Shown here: piece after piece, positions 53,166-63,789 of the stretch
Position numbering within the stretch: the first letter of the stretch is position 1
How the letters are laid out: every line of letters begins with the position of its first letter
NCBI GenBank assembly: GCA_963556495.2
Contig: OY747707.1
Location: 3,195,001-3,259,000 of the forward strand
DNA: 64,000 nucleotides
Origin: Valencia hispanica
Taxonomy: Eukaryota; Chordata; Actinopteri; Cyprinodontiformes; Valenciidae
Reading direction: 5' to 3'
Program-made: the position numbers and the translations under genes
Notes under the pieces: model-generated
Seen by the model: only the letters and a program-made list of their open reading frames with translations
Databases searched by the model: none
What the model was told of the DNA's origin: nothing

Positions 53166-54005
53166 TTAGCAAAAAATTGAAGTGGAATACCACCCCCCCT
53201 TTAATTTAATACATCCTGCCCTCTTCCAGGCGGATGCTTCAGAGGTGGTCGTGAAGCTCTGAACAGCATTCAGATTTCCCAGATCCGGGTCTCCCCCCTG
53301 CTGCTCCATGGCTACACAGGCAGTGTCCAGGGGCTGCTGAGCTGCAGCCTTCGCGGCTGCATCAGCTCTCGTGTTTCCTAAAGAAATAGGGTCTCGGGAG
53401 GAGGAGTGAGCTTCAAACTTTATTACTGCTATTCTAGATGGCAATAAAATTGCATCCAGGAGAGCAGCAATCTGATATGAATTCAAAATGGGCTTACCGT
53501 CTGATTTAAGAAATGTTCTGTGTTTCCACAAAGCTCCATAGTCGTGCACGACCCCAAACGCATACCTACTGTCGCAGTAGATGTTAACAGCCTTGTTTTT
53601 AGCAAGCACACACGCCTCGGTCAACGCGGTCAGCTCAGCAGTTTGAGCTGAGTAATGTGGTGGCAACGGACCTGCAGAAAGAACAGAGTGGTCAGAACAC
53701 ACAGCATACCCCACACGATTTTTCCCTGTAACATCTCTGGATGCTGATCCATCAACATACAGGACCATGTCAGGATTATGAAGGGGTGTGTCAGTCAGGT
53801 CAGGTTTTGGTGTACATGTCAGGTCTAATACTGCCTGGCAGCTCACCGTCATCAAAAATATTATGGAAATATTATTTAACAAGGATTCAAACACTGGTGT
53901 GATCCCACACACAGCTTCTGGTTTCAATGGATATTGACGCTGCACTGGACGGAAGGAAGATTTTGGAGTTATTTTCACCGGTGCACATCCCTTAATTAAC
54001 CCCAC
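53166..54005 (-). pseudogene. ERV2 RT start fused to RNase H
   Basis: A 279-codon open frame. Residues 9-43 are the RT N-terminus (PVKITPKSSFRPVQRQYPLK). At residue 44 the RT palm, fingers and YxDD are deleted; a short filler (NNISIIF) leads to the RNase H domain, residues 78-222. All four RNase H acidic residues are in place: D85 (YVDGSAS), E124 (AELTAL), D145 (YCDSRYA), D215 (NTRADAA). It runs into the integrase start (KLKGGWY) and stops. Upstream, a stop at 54009-54011 cuts it from the protease frame. Confidence 0.85.
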
Positions 54006-54011
54006 ATCATA

Positions 54012-55091
54012 TTATTTTTTTGCCCAAAGATCTGATGGAACCCGTTGAAGGGGGATGGGCATTTCTGACTGGTTTGCTGCAGCTTCCTCATGGAGGAAAG
54101 ACTGAATCAATCTTTCGTCTGAGTCCTCAATTAAGTGGACTGTTCTGGTGGCGTGCACGGTGCACGGAAATGGGCGCCTAAAAATCTGAGCTGATATAGA
54201 ATAAAGGATTGAGGCGTCCTGCTGTGTTTGGATCCAATCTGTTACACACTGAGCTCTGTGTATTAATGATCCCAAATCTTTCCACTCTCCACCAGCCGGC
54301 TTTGAGAGGGAAATGTGCGGAACATACTCATAAGATCTGTACAATGTTTTCTGCTCAGGTGTGAGGCACACAGCCAGCGCTGCTGAGTGTGTGTCCCAGA
54401 CCATCAAAGTCACAGACAGTTTTTCTGCTGACTCACGGAACCATGCCTTCTCATAGTCATCATCTGAACCTGTAGAAATGTGTGATGTGCAATGCAAATT
54501 CTCCTCTTTCATAAAAACACATAAAGGACTCACCAAATCCTTTGCAGATTTGAGGAGGGATTTTGAGAGGGTACCTGCTGGCAGTTTCCATAGATATGCA
54601 TACTTCAGGTCGTGAGGGCTGTACTTAACTGCCGTCAGGACTGCGGTCTCTTGAACAGGTACTATTTGGATACCTTCTGATGAGGAGATGAGAGAAATAT
54701 TAAGTTTGCACATCAAATCTCTCCCTAACAAGTTTACTGGGCATTGTCGAGAAACTAGAAAACTGTGTTTGAATGCAGGCTCTTCTTCCAAGTGGCAGCG
54801 AAGAGGACTGGAAAACAGCTCTTTCACCACCTGGCTAGATGCAGACAGAGAGAAAACATGGTTACCGCTCATTTTTGGCATTATTTTTAATGCATTATGT
54901 TTTATGATGCTGTGCGTGGCCCCGGAATCTACCATAAAATCAACAGCTGTCTCTGAGACATTCAGAGTTAGCATCGGCATAACTTTGTAAGCATTAGATG
55001 TAAATTGGGCGTATGTACCCATCGGTGCTGATTGTTGTCTTTCTAAATGCGTTATAGCATCTGTGAGCAGTGTGTGTGGGTTAGTGCACAA
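54012..55091 (-). pseudogene. ERV2 protease and paired H-x-S-x spacer domain
   Basis: An open frame of 359 codons from the first Met at 55091. The retropepsin covers about residues 40-145, with VDSGATHS (catalytic D55-S-G) and LLGRDLMCKL as the C-terminal LLGRD box. The active site reads DSG where many retroviruses have DTG; both are known. Residues 150-340 form a separate domain between protease and RT, with HIST at 204-207 and HISLS at 259-263, strand-helix patterns between, and VPSDLWAKK before the RT. The function of the extra domain is unknown; a 2H-phosphoesterase-like fold is one possibility. The frame is itself undamaged, but ERV2 is not intact. Confidence 0.8.
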
Positions 55092-55202
55092 AGCATTTTC
55101 TTCATTGCAGTTTGTGTGTGTAAGACTTGAGTTTTCACTTCCCTGTTAATGTGCGTCGGAGAATCCTACCCCTTTTCCCCGACTGGAAGTCCGCCCCTCC
55201 AG

Positions 55203-55557
55203 TCAATCGGCATGCTCTCTGCCCCTGCGTGGAGCACGAGGAGGAAATGGACATTCGTCTCTCCAATGTCCAAAGCCGTGACAGTTGTAGCAGCGCCCCT
55301 TATCGTCTCTGCGGCACTGTGGTTGTCCTCTCCCCCTGCCTCGAACGTGACGCTTGCCTTTGTCTTTGCTTGTCATTGCAGCATACATGGTAACAGCAGC
55401 TTTATGCAGGTCAGTCTCATGCTTTGTTTTTAACTGTGATTTTCTTTTCCTCACCACTTCCTCTGCGTGTAAAGCATGACGCCGCAGATCTTCCAAGGTG
55501 ATGCCCTGATTAATGCCCACATACCGTTCAGTCACCTCAGCCAGCAGATCTGGGCAG
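55203..55557 (-). pseudogene. ERV2 gag C-terminus with CCHC nucleocapsid
   Basis: From the truncation at 55557 the minus strand reads LLAEVTERYVGINQGITLED, a lysine/arginine-rich helix and RGRGRGQPQ. It then has a single zinc knuckle CYNCHGFGHWRDEC (C-x2-C-x4-H-x4-C), ending at a stop near 55203. In class I retroviruses pol follows after read-through of such a stop. Matrix and capsid are missing. Confidence 0.85.
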
Positions 55558-55976
55558 GGTGTTGACTTTCTATTAAGATGTCTTGTCTGCTTTCTGAATA
55601 GTTTCCTTGTAAACTTACTAATGATGAACTGGAATCTGAACAAATAACTGATCTTAATGGTTCTGTGTATGAACCCACAGGACAGCTGATAATATCACAA
55701 GCATTTCTCCTATGATACTGAAAGTCCATCATCTATGCTTTTCCCTACCTTGATATTAAACTCTGATATAATCAACACATTTATCTTACAGCGAGGATGT
55801 CTGGAAGAATGCTTAGTTCTTCTGTGTCTTCTTCAGGAAAAGGGCTGCTAAAATATGCAGACCCCACAGATCCTGGTATAAATTCTTCAGATTTTTACCT
55901 TCAGGTCAGCACTACAGAGCGATTTTTCAAAAAATCAGCTTCCACAGAGACAGTTTCTCCCCCCAAGCTAAAGTTA
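55558..55976 (+). repeat. Repeat Z, copy 2, with acceptor-preceded open frame
   Basis: Matches 39788-40195. CTTACAG (55785-55791) precedes ATGTCTGGAAGAATG at 55797, encoding MSGRMLSSSVSSSGKGLLKY and FFKKSASTETVSPPKL. The frame then runs into a Rex1 tail (55977). The left edge is the ERV2 truncation point. Confidence 0.5.
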
Positions 55977-58143
55977 GTTTCCCTCTGGGATCAAAAAAGT
56001 ATTTTTTAATTGAATTGAATTATATGATGTATACCAGTTATTTAGGTCACACCACATACACGTCTACATCTTCACTGAACAAGGCTTGATTTTATTGTGA
56101 GATTTCTTTAGAGACACATGGCAGTGAGTCATCTGCTTAACCAGGATACTTAAATAAACTTGATGAGTGTGTATCTATGATACCTGGTTTCCTTTTTGCA
56201 AAACAATTATAAATTGATTTGAACAATAAGGACATTTCTACAGGTGCCTTATGGATCTTTTTAGTAAACTATAATATACATTTTTTTGTCTTAAACAGTT
56301 TGATGGGCATATTCTGTTACAACAAAGGTCAGATAGAAAATCACAATAAAACAAATAAGAGGTCTGACTTTAACATAACTGTAGCAGTGTGTCTTCGTCT
56401 GGTACAGTTTTGGTTCAAACAGGCTTGTTTTTCAGTCAGTGAAAAGCCCAGGCTGCTTCTTTGCCGGCTGCCGGAATCCAAGGCTCATTGCCGCTGAAAA
56501 ACATACACTTGAAAACATTACTCAAACGCAGCTCTAAACAGAACAGAAGCGTTCTGGATCAGCTGCAGCTGTCTGACTTTTTAGGCAGACCTGTGAGGAC
56601 GCTGTTGCAGTAATCAATTCGACTAAAGATAAAAGAATGGTGTAGTTTCTTTTGGTCCTGTTGCGACATCGATCCTTTAATCCTAGAAATGTTCTTCAGG
56701 TGATACAAAGCGGACCAGTAGTTTCTAGCTGTATTAACTGAAGCTGTGTGCTGACTGTTGATTGTTCCTCTTAAGGTCCAAAAATTATAACTTCTTCTTG
56801 TTTCCGTTCAGCTGGAGAAAGGTATGGCACATCCATCGATTTGCTCGATGTATTTACTTACTTCAGGGTATATGTTTGCCGGCCACCAAACTCCAAGGTT
56901 CCTTGTCGCTGGCCACACGATTCCGAGCTCCTGTATTGCCGGACCTTTCTTTCTTTCTGTCTCTCTCGAATTTCCCCAGTGTGGGACAATGAAAGGCTTT
57001 TCCATTGTATTGGTTTTTTCGTTTAGTTTTTTATTTCGATCATGAGATTAAAAAAAAATAGCAATTCATAATTGATACAATATGAACAATATATCACTGT
57101 TAGAATTCTTTAATGTCAAAAAGGAGTGGGAAGAAGCATACTTATTTAATCTCACTCCTACACTGCATGTTCTCTGTTGCCATTTATTCGTAGCCTTTAA
57201 TAATATTGTATGCAAAAATGATATGTAAAATAAATGTAATACATTGTTTACATAAAGTTTCAAATTATTTTAGAATGTTTTCTGCTCGGAGTAGACCAAT
57301 ATTTACAGCTTTCAGGAATACTTTATATAGGTATAAGGATCATTCATTTTTCCTTGCTATATATCTCAAACCAAATTCTTTATAATTCTTTTTGAAGTGT
57401 TTTATACACGGACATTGCTTCATCTCCATACTTAAACTGTCCCACAGCTTCATTCCACACACAGAAACACAAAAGCATCTTCTGGTGTTACACACATTGA
57501 CAACTTGTACTCTGTTGTATTGTATTCTATATAAATAATCCAAACAATTGAAGGTCATACAAATACAGGTTATTATTACATAAATGTGGCCTGTCTACTT
57601 TGATGCTGGATTCAGTCTGGATCAAATAAAGTCCATCAATTAGGACTCCATCTTCAGATCTCCTTTTTTTAGAGCAAATCTGCCCAGGCACATTTAGACA
57701 ACCGTCTTCTCAATATTCAATTTAAATTCTATTCAAAAATATGGTGTGCCTAAAATGCAGAGACAGGACACACGCAAAAAATTAAGTGATCTCATCAGAC
57801 AGAAAAAAACATAACGTTATGCACAAATTCTGGTAATTTAAAGACTTTTCCATACAGATTTTGTTCAACATCAAAGTCATGAAACCAATACTTAAATTAT
57901 GTATTGTATAAATGTTAGAGCAGGATAAAGTACTTCCAGGTTTACTCATCATCTATTACTGTATAAATTTGTTAATGGCATTTCACTTTTTGTTGTTACA
58001 AGTCTGGTGCATTATTATAATTCTAACAGTTGAAGATCATGTATGCAGCTTAACAAAAATAATTCAGATAGTCGCTTTCTGGAACTTAGTCACACAATGT
58101 GAGTTCATATAGTAACTTGTGAGTGTTAAGATATAAACTAACA
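55977..58143. repeat. Block Y, copy 3 (Rex1 tail, unclassified part, LINE pieces)
   Basis: Begins with only the last bases of Rex1 (TTTCCCTCTGGGATCAAAAA), then matches 16721-19130. The L2 3' fragment (56520-56870) shares the 350-bp deletion of copy 2. The minus-strand frame 57340-57558 reads CGMKLWDSLSMEMKQC and FKKNYKE, an unassigned LINE C-terminus. Everything between repeat Z and Rex1's tail, about 8.5 kb in the 40-48.7 kb copy, is missing here. Confidence 0.65.
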
Positions 58144-58330
58144 AAGTTGGTGGCTCAGGAGGTAAGAGTTCGTCCTGTACCCGGAGGGTTGCTGGTTCAA
58201 GGGCCTCAGGGTAGCAGTGGCTACAATGTAGCTCACCACCACCAGCCTGTGAATGACCTAATATAGTTTAAAGCTCTTTGGGGTCCTCAGGACAAGATAA
58301 AGCGCTCTTCAAGCACATTTACTATTTATT
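58144..58330 (+). mobile_element. tRNA-headed SINE
   Basis: The head has an A-box-like TGGCTCAGGAGG (58152-58163) and a B-box-like GGTTCAAGGGCC (58193-58204), spaced as in a tRNA gene. The body reads GTAGCTCACCACCACCAGCC and AAGCTCTTTGGGGTCCTCAG, ending in an L2-like AAGCGCTCTTCAAGCAC. Pol III boxes with such a body mark a teleost SINE. The same body, headless and interrupted, is at 19139-19217 and 19931-19975. Confidence 0.7.
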
Positions 58331-59640
58331 GAATTGAGGTTTTAACACTTAAGTAAAGAACAGTGTCTGTATGAAAAGTAGGGAGTTACAGCTTCCCTCA
58401 CTGATTCTACACCCTGCACATCCCAGTATGCATCTGGCCACCCAGTGTCCTGGATTATGTCAGGAGAAAATCCATATATAAAACCAAAAATAAAATTGAT
58501 TACCTATCAGAAGGATCCGTTATCCACCATTAAAACAACTTAAATAATCTTTAGTAAACATTAGGACATCGTATCGAACTGATGAATTCATCACTGAGAG
58601 CAATTTACACATTTTGTTTTTAACTGAAACCTAGTTAGACAGAAATAAGGAGACATTGAAGAGTCTACACCTTCAAATGATAATATTCTGAGAGCAGCAA
58701 ACACAGACAAGGTGGAGGTGTAGCCAACAATTTTTCAACTCAAGAAAGTTTTAAGAGATATTTCTGGGCAAATTTCACTATTTTGAGCATCTAGGTCTCC
58801 AGATAAAGGACACTATAAAAGCTTTATTTCTAACTTTATACAAACCCACAAAACTTATCGCTAATTTCTTCAATGATTAATTCAGCGACCTTTCTGTAAA
58901 ATGAATCGACTATGACCAATTAATCATTGTGGAGGATTTCAACATTCATACTTGACCACCCCAAAGATGGATGAGTAAAAACATTATGTGATTCTCTTCA
59001 CTGGATGAAGAACAAGCTTGATTTTAGTCCGTGAGGCAGACACTCTGTCTACTTTTAAGGCCAGGCTTAAAACTTTCCTATTTGATACAGCTTATAGTAA
59101 GAGTGGCTTAGGTCATCCTGAGCTATCTCTGTAGTTAAGCTGATATAGGCTTAGACTGCTGGAGGACAGAGTTACCAATTTTCTTCACTCTGCTGCTTTT
59201 CTCTTCTACTACTCTCCAATTGCATTTGGTATCCTACTTAGCAACAATATCTTGTTGGACAGGGGCATCCCAGTAACTGAGCATTCCCTGTGTCCCACTA
59301 TTAACATTTTACTTTTTTTAACCTTCCAGCTGTTCTCGTGGGGTCAGATGTTCCCGGTCTCTGCCGTACTCCTCTGGCAGGGTCCCTGGGACCCCACACA
59401 GTGTTTGCATCATCCTCAGCTCTGTATTTATGGCCTTCACCATGCAATCTCATGGCTCTGGGTTCAATTCCAGTAAAGGAGTGTTTCGTTATTGGATTTT
59501 TATAAAGCAATAGTAATTAACAGAAGCTGGTGGGTGTCTTCCTGAACTATAACACCGCTTCAAAAAATGGAGAGAGAGGCTGGGGTCCATCTGACCCCAA
59601 CAGAATAGCAGGAGGGATAAACAAACTAGTTATTTCAAAA
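58331..59640 (+). repeat. Mixed L2 endonuclease and LINE D relics
   Basis: Bases 58498-59010 read decayed L2 endonuclease words (LVNIRTSYR, LFLTETXLDRN, IDYDQLIIVEDFNIH). Bases 59018-59299 are LINE D C-terminus and 3' region (GCAGACACTCTGTCTACTTT, RLKTFLFDTAYS). Bases 59300-59395 are unrecognised. Bases 59395-59640 match 20150-20400 before the zinc-finger gene. No intact gene is present. Confidence 0.6.
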
Positions 59641-59930
59641 AAACTACAAAGTTTTAACTTCTTAGAGTGTAAGATTTCTTTAAATACATTTATATTCTTA
59701 ATTATATCTTAAAAATAATACTTTTTACCAAGTCAAAGTATCTTCAAACTCATCAGCAGTTTCAACTTTAAATAAAATAGCAGAAACAGCTTTGATCTAG
59801 TTTTCTTTTGATCTTCTTTTCCTTCATATGTTTTCAAGTTAACCGTTGGATTTGCATCATTAATAAAGCCTTAGATGGACCATCTTTTATGAGTCTGTAA
59901 TGGATAAAGACTTTTCAACTGTGAGAATTC
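59641..59930. other. 3' flank of the zinc-finger copy
   Basis: AT-rich and non-coding; matches 20400-20690, including a TTTAAATACATTTATATTCTTA stretch near the candidate polyadenylation site of copy 1. Confidence 0.5.
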
Positions 59931-60701
59931 TCATGTGTCACTTAATGACCGCTTTGATCTGAACGTTTTTTCACGGGTATTATAGGGAAAAGGCCATTCA
60001 TCTGTATGATGCATCATGTGACTAGTCAAATTATGTTTCTGAGTAAAACATTTGCCACAAATTGTACAGGAGAAAGGCTTCTCATCTTTGTGAATTCTGA
60101 CGTGCCTACCAAAAATAGATTTTTTTAGTGAAGCTTTTTCCACAGGACAGACATGTAAAACGGTTCATAACTGTGTGACTTTTCAAGTGTGATATTAAGT
60201 TACTATATTGAGTAAAAAAATCACAAATCTGACAACAATACAAATAATTTTCTGTTTGAGTTTTCTTTTTCCTTTTGGGTTCTGAATTGTTACACTTCAT
60301 GGTTTTCTGACATCTCTTATTGTGTTTGGGCCCTTTATCTCGCTTTGATCCTGAGTCTTTATGATGGTTTCCTTCTTGATCCTGGTTCTCAGTTTCATTA
60401 GACTCCTGAGAGTTGACTTGGTTCCTGATTGGTTCTGGTTTAATGAGACACTTTTCCACAAGAGTAGGAGTCACCATGAATGTATCTTCAGTCTCCTGCT
60501 TCAAAACAAGCAGGTCTTTTTGTTTATTTATGCAGAGCTCCAATGCTTCCTTATTTATCCAGGGATGTTCTGGATCTTGGTGCTCTTCTTCCATCTGAGG
60601 AGGTTTTGGTTCCTTCTGGTCCAAACTGGAATCGCACTCCTGTTTACAGAGCTGCTGGTCAGAGAAAACTTCTTCTTTCCAAACATAATCGAGTAGGTGG
60701 T
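59931..60701 (-). pseudogene. Collapsed zinc-finger copy (about 3 fingers)
   Basis: Almost identical to the first zinc-finger exon through the acceptor, acidic leader and basic stretch ([34 protein letters not shown]). Finger 1 has lost a Gly (CQICDFFTQ). Finger 2 is frameshifted by a base gain in a T-run near 60120. The array then jumps to a single last finger ([17 protein letters not shown], helix as in finger 15 of copy 1) and the C-terminal tail ([17 protein letters not shown]). About 13 fingers are missing, an expected result of recombination between 84-bp finger repeats. It is probably non-functional. Confidence 0.85.
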
Positions 60702-61255
60702 CTAGAAAAGCAAAAACAGGAGAAAAGCTTTCTATTCAATGTTAAAGGTCTCATTCACTCAGTTTTTCAATGAATATCCTGTGGTCTCTAGCCCAATTAT
60801 ATGCCTTTGTGTGACGTTTTATGTGGAAAAAGTCTTCAGCCCTACAATTGGCTAAACAGAAAAATTAAAAGAGTTTAAACAGTTTTAAACGTCAAAACTG
60901 TATTACAGTCTATGAGGGAAAATCTTTATTCTGCATTCTGATTAAATTCATAATCTCTTCAAACAAAATGTTAAACCATTTGTTATTTTCTATGACAATT
61001 AGGTTGAGCTCTTTAAGCAGACTGGCATGAACCAATTCTCCAGAAGCTGGACATAAAGATTGGAGAAGACATGCTGCAGAGATAACCAGAGATAGTTTAA
61101 TACTATTTAAACTGTTAGTCAAAAAGGTTGGGGAGGATGATGCAAGAGTATTCTCTGTCCCCTTAATGTTCTGGCCAGACATGTCTGTATTAAATACTTA
61201 AACGCCTTCTGGGACTCAGTCTCCTTTTACTATGGAAACCCTGAAGTATTTTCTT
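60702..61255. other. Intron-side flank of the collapsed zinc-finger copy
   Basis: The acceptor (60702-60705) and the next 280 bp match 22551-22830. A small minus-strand frame at 60910-61182 has no recognised domain. No first exon is visible. Confidence 0.5.
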
Positions 61256-62030
61256 CCATTACAGTTCCTAACAGAGCACTTTGCTGTCAGACTGCAGGTT
61301 TACTGCTGGTTCCTAGGATTACTAAAAGTGGAATGGGAGGCAGATCTTTTAGTTATCAGGCTCCTGTCCTGTGGAACCAGCTCCCAGTTTTAGTCCGTGA
61401 GGCAGACACTCTGTTTACTTTAAAGGCCAGGCTTAAAACTTTGTTTTTTTGATACAGTTTATAGTTAGAGTGGCTTAGGTCATCCTGAGCTTTCTCTGTA
61501 GTTATGCTGCTATAGGCTTAGACTGCTGGGGTACAGACTGACCACTTTTCTTCACTCTTCTACTTTTCTGTTCTACTACTCTCCAGTTGCATTATTTGTT
61601 GTTATTTCAACCATTAACATTATGTTTTCTCTCAGTGTTTTTCTCTCCAGAGAAGCTACACCTGGTGTGGTATCCTGCTTGGCTATAATGCCCTGTTGGA
61701 CGGTGGGCATCGACTGGGATGATGCTCCCAGTAACTGAACATCCCCCATGTCCCGTTATTAACTTTTTACCTTCATTAACATAGCAAATACTCCTACATC
61801 AGTTCTTTTGTTTCTTTTTGTGACTTCTAGAGCCCCCAGTCGGTCGTGGCAGATGGCCGCTCGTACTGAGCCAGTTTCTGGTTCTGCTGGAGGTTTCATC
61901 CAGTTAAAGGGTAGTTTTTCCTCTTCACTGCCGTTAAATACTTGCTCAGTATGAAGGTTTACAGTGAAGTCAACAATAATGCAAGCAACTGTCTATTGCC
62001 GCTACATGTTCATCCAGGAGGAGTGATTGC
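61256..62030 (+). mobile_element. LINE D C-terminus and 3' region, uninterrupted copy
   Basis: Reads AVRLQVYCWFLGLLKVEWEA-type broken frames equal to QTAGLLLVPRITKSGMGGRS, then the 3' region TAGAGTGGCTTAGGTCATCC to GGAGGAGTGATTGCAGCAAG. It is collinear with 23200-23658, 25186-25319 and 27615-27766 without the two insertions, so it gives their empty sites. Confidence 0.75.
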
Positions 62031-62412
62031 AGCAAGTATGGCTGGGCGATAATCCGAAAATTTACCGATACCGAAATGTATTACTGTAACCAACGTCATT
62101 TTGCCCATGTCGGTATATTCAGTGTTTTAAAAAACTGAAAAGATGTGTGTAGTTTGGTGGTGTGCATGTCCCTTTAAGATGCTGACTGTACTACTACTAC
62201 TACTACTACTACATGGAGTCACATGACATGACAGTCATGTGACTTCACCCCGGAACAGTGTTGCCGACGTAGCAACATTTAGCAAGGTTTTAGACCCCTC
62301 TAGCAACTCCTTTTCAAAAAAAGCGACTAGCGACAAATCTAGCTACTTTTTGGGTGTTATTGGAGACCTTTGTAAACTCAAGTAAAGCATGTCTCCTGGT
62401 TACACTTTTTAC
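62031..62412. repeat. GTTGCCAAC-type repeat, copy 2
   Basis: Matches 27767-28050. It includes an ACT microsatellite (62190-62212) and GCGACTAGCGACAAATCTAG (62319-62338). A similar phrase occurs at 25612-25640. Confidence 0.5.
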
Positions 62413-62956
62413 TAGGGCTGAACAATTTTGAAAAAGAATCTAATTGCGATTTTTTTGTTCAATATTGCAACTGCGATTTAATTTGCTATTATTTTCTCAA
62501 GGAGCTTTTAAGTAATGCAAGCAAAAAAATCTATGTATTATTATAAAAAATATCAGATTTATTATAAATTAATTATTCTCACAGGCTAGACTTAAGTTAA
62601 AGGCAAACGAAGCATGGCTGAATTTAAAGGAGTTCATTTATTTACTAAAATCACAGTTGTAAACTTACTGAATACTTTGACTTGCAGTCTTGTAAGCAGT
62701 CACAATAACAGTGTTTCAAAGATCTGCTAAACAAGAGCAAAACAGTATTAAATCACATATACTAAAGTACAGATGAAAACAATAATGTAAAACAAATATG
62801 AGGCTTTACCACTTCAATAATAACTTTTCATGCTGCTCAAACATCACGTGACTCTCCCAGCCCTCGTGACCAGTCAAATTGCAGCCTTTGCGATTAGAAA
62901 ATCAAATTTTGCCATATTGCGATATTATTGCATTAGCAATTAATTGTTCAGCCCTA
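62413..62956. mobile_element. 544-bp hAT-type MITE
   Basis: TAGGGCTGAACAATT (62413-62427) and its exact inverse (62942-62956) are the ends. Flanks CTTTTTAC (62405-62412) and CTTTTCAC (62957-62964) match at 7 of 8 bases. The duplicate at about 28050 reads CTTTTCAC once, without the element. The interior is AT-rich and non-coding. Confidence 0.88.
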
Positions 62957-62964
62957 CTTTTCAC

Positions 62965-63288
62965 TGTGCAGCAGTGCTGCAGTAGCGGCCTCCTCAACCA
63001 GTGCAGCCTCCTATACTGCGCTCAAAGCATGTGGCCAGTCTGCGTGCTGCAGCTCCGCCCGCTCTGGAGTCAGAGCAAATATTTACTCCAATGAGTCCAG
63101 AATGCTAATAAATTACGCATGCTGGAAGCCGCCGCTTGGTGGCTGCTGAAGGAGGAGCAGACTCTCCTGATCTCTCCCAATCTCTCGCCTTGTTCTCTCG
63201 TCTTGTTTTCTTTTCCTAGCATTGCAGTTACTGTATTAGACCAGATCTCTTTTTTGGATTACTTTCTGAAGGACTGTGGATTACCAAA
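62965..63288 (+). promoter_or_regulatory. L2 5' untranslated region, copy 2
   Basis: Precedes the intact ORF1 start and matches 28060-28403. LINE 5' regions carry internal promoters. No specific motif can be proven. Confidence 0.45.
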
Positions 63289-63723
63289 ATGGCGTTTTGC
63301 TCAGCTGAGGACTTTGAGAAACTGCTCCAGAGAATTGAAACAATAGAGGCGAAGTTATGCCATCTTGAGGTTAACATGGAATTAAACACTGTATATGGAA
63401 ATCAGACAACTTTATCGATGACTACATGCAGGGAGGAAGAACCTGGCAGCCCGGTGTTACCTCGGTCCAACAGTCTCATACAGAAGCCACAGAACAACGC
63501 TACTCCCTCAGCCAAAAGGCGCTTAACGGGTAGAACACCCCATTTACAGTTGGATGAACACTGGCTGGCTTTAAAGAGCACTGAATCTAAACCAGCTTTT
63601 TCTGTTCCGAGGAAGAAAAAACCAAATGAAATTCCAAACCAAAACAAGAGATATCACTCCCCTTGGAATAACGCTGACAAACCGATTCGTAGCCCTCAGT
63701 TCCTCAAAAGGCGACGCAGATAG
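63289..63723 (+). CDS. L2 ORF1 N-terminal part, open
   Basis: A 144-codon frame starting MAFCSAEDFEKLLQRIETIE, a coiled-coil start with leucine/isoleucine heptads up to about residue 28. It continues with NVMELNTVYGN-like, EEPGSPVLPRSNSLIQKPQN and a basic end (KRRRR). Two broken copies of the same reading exist at 28404 and, on the minus strand, 19600-19929. Coiled-coil ORF1 proteins of LINEs bind element RNA. The esterase-like part seen downstream in the 28-29.8 kb copy is missing here: about 420 bp have been deleted before CTTAAC (63725). It may be translated but is a fragment. Confidence 0.65.
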   Translation: MAFCSAEDFEKLLQRIETIEAKLCHLEVNMELNTVYGNQTTLSMTTCREEEPGSPVLPRSNSLIQKPQNNATPSAKRRLTGRTPHLQLDEHWLALKSTESKPAFSVPRKKKPNEIPNQNKRYHSPWNNADKPIRSPQFLKRRRR

Positions 63724-63789
63724 ACTTAACATAAACAACTTTATTAGTGGACCAGTCCCTGAAAGAAATTATGAAAGGTACAGTAAATT

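Larger units (their letters stand above)
49380..55557 (-). mobile_element. ERV2: 5'-truncated class I endogenous retrovirus
   Basis: A minus-strand provirus with a 3' LTR, polypurine tract, env, integrase, RNase H, protease and the gag nucleocapsid. The 5' LTR and most of gag are missing: the element ends abruptly at 55557 against repeat Z. RT from shortly after its start to RNase H is deleted, and so is the middle of integrase. Gene order, a gammaretrovirus-type Env with CX6CC and a CCHC nucleocapsid point to class I. It differs from ERV1 in LTR sequence and length. Confidence 0.88.

Noticed and set aside
54688..55433. Plus-strand frames of 88-100 codons over ERV2 pol and gag
   Set aside because: Antisense shadows of the protease and nucleocapsid frames, with no motif of their own.
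58144..58210. Considered as a functional tRNA gene
   Set aside because: A- and B-box-like elements are present, but no complete cloverleaf could be drawn and the sequence continues into a SINE body.
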